A stretch of 64,000 nt of DNA from NCBI RefSeq assembly GCF_946476835.1, contig NZ_CAMKWA010000004.1:1-64000 (forward strand), in the 5' to 3' direction. The position numbers were made by a program, and so were the translations under genes. How positions within the stretch are numbered: position 1 is the stretch's first letter; every line of letters begins with the position of its first letter. The notes beneath the pieces were generated by a model. The model saw only the letters and a list, made by a program, of their open reading frames with translations, had not been told where the DNA came from and made no database searches. Shown one piece after another: positions 63,732-64,000 of this stretch. The stretch is from an uncultured Neokomagataea sp. (lineage in GTDB: Bacteria > Pseudomonadota > Alphaproteobacteria > Acetobacterales > Acetobacteraceae).

Positions 63732-64000
63732 TCACAGATACGGGCAGGTCACGGGCTTCGCCGTACCTTTCCATGGGTTGCTGACTGTGGCGTATGTCTT
63801 GCCATCACTCTGAAGCTGCGCCACCAAGTCGGATGACATCAGCCCATTAGCCGCCCCCTCCAAAGCAGATGGCACCATCAAAATATTCGGCTTAATGCCA
63901 TAAGGGACACCATCCGCACGGTGCTGAGAGGCCATTGCCGCACGAGCTTGACCATACGTATCGGCATTCAAAGGGCGCGTAGAGGCAAACGCCAGCTGCC
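63732..64000 (-). CDS. Major head subunit, Mu gpT-like (5' partial)
   Basis: The open frame continues across the right window edge. The visible C-terminus (STRPLNADTYGQAR, IKPNILMVPSALEGAA, VSNPWKGTAK) matches the major capsid protein T of Mu-like phages. Its position before gp35 completes the Mu gene order. Confidence 0.85.
   Translation of the reverse strand, partial: QLAFASTRPLNADTYGQARAAMASQHRADGVPYGIKPNILMVPSALEGAANGLMSSDLVAQLQSDGKTYATVSNPWKGTAKPVTCPYL

Noticed and set aside
1-64000. CRISPR arrays, tRNA genes and insertion sequences
   Set aside because: I saw no regularly spaced repeats, no cloverleaf-like tRNA and no transposase gene; this was by eye, not by a dedicated program.

Overview
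The window looks like the chromosome of an alphaproteobacterium, most likely an acetic acid bacterium (Acetobacteraceae). I infer this from the mix of gene families, the moderate GC content, and operons such as ffs/dnaX/ybaB/recR and clpS/clpA. No rRNA or tRNA gene or other decisive species marker is present, so the genus stays open.

Region 1 (1-6.8 kb): the C-terminal part of a LacI-type regulator running off the left edge, a HAD phosphatase, a small secreted protein, a GT4 glycosyltransferase with a membrane protein, and a large periplasmic M16 peptidase. Region 2 (6.8-14.3 kb): a minus-strand operon of three large glycosyltransferases, two with CgeB-like domains and one with six N-terminal repeats, closed by a strong bidirectional terminator. 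Region 3 (14.5-31.1 kb): core housekeeping genes: rpsA, cmk, aroA, a FYDLN-acid protein, a lipoprotein, a GNAT acetyltransferase, a pteridine-reductase-like SDR, recR, a YbaB protein, dnaX, the SRP RNA, ggt, map, a D,D-carboxypeptidase, clpS and clpA. Region 4 (31.1-37.5 kb): accessory genes: a DUF3465-like secreted protein, a P1 peptidase with a DUF3311/sodium-symporter pair, a TAT-exported phosphoesterase, an AT-rich GT2 gene and a decayed stretch.

Region 5 (37.5-45.5 kb): a lipid locus. A DAG-kinase-family lipid kinase and a nucleotidyltransferase-like protein face a metallophosphoesterase followed by LptF, LptG, a fatty-acid-hydroxylase-family enzyme, a MobA-like nucleotidyltransferase and a GT4 enzyme. 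This LptF/LptG pair is not followed by lptD. I propose that the locus makes and exports a non-LPS lipid, possibly a sphingolipid.

Region 6 (45.7 kb to the right edge): the right part of a Mu-like contractile-tailed prophage on the minus strand. From right to left it follows the Mu order gpT (partial), gp35, gp36, gp37, gp38, sheath L, tube M, tail chaperone gp41, tape measure gp42, N, P, gp45, gp46, gp47, gp48. Host-recognition genes and a D12-class DNA adenine methylase follow. The highlight is the gp48-type tail protein (50985-52979), which is fused to an apparently complete GH32 beta-fructanase domain. This suggests a virion-borne enzyme that cuts levan-type capsule, a polymer many acetic acid bacteria make. 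A second notable signal is a candidate programmed -1 frameshift that extends the tail chaperone up to the exact start of the tape-measure gene.
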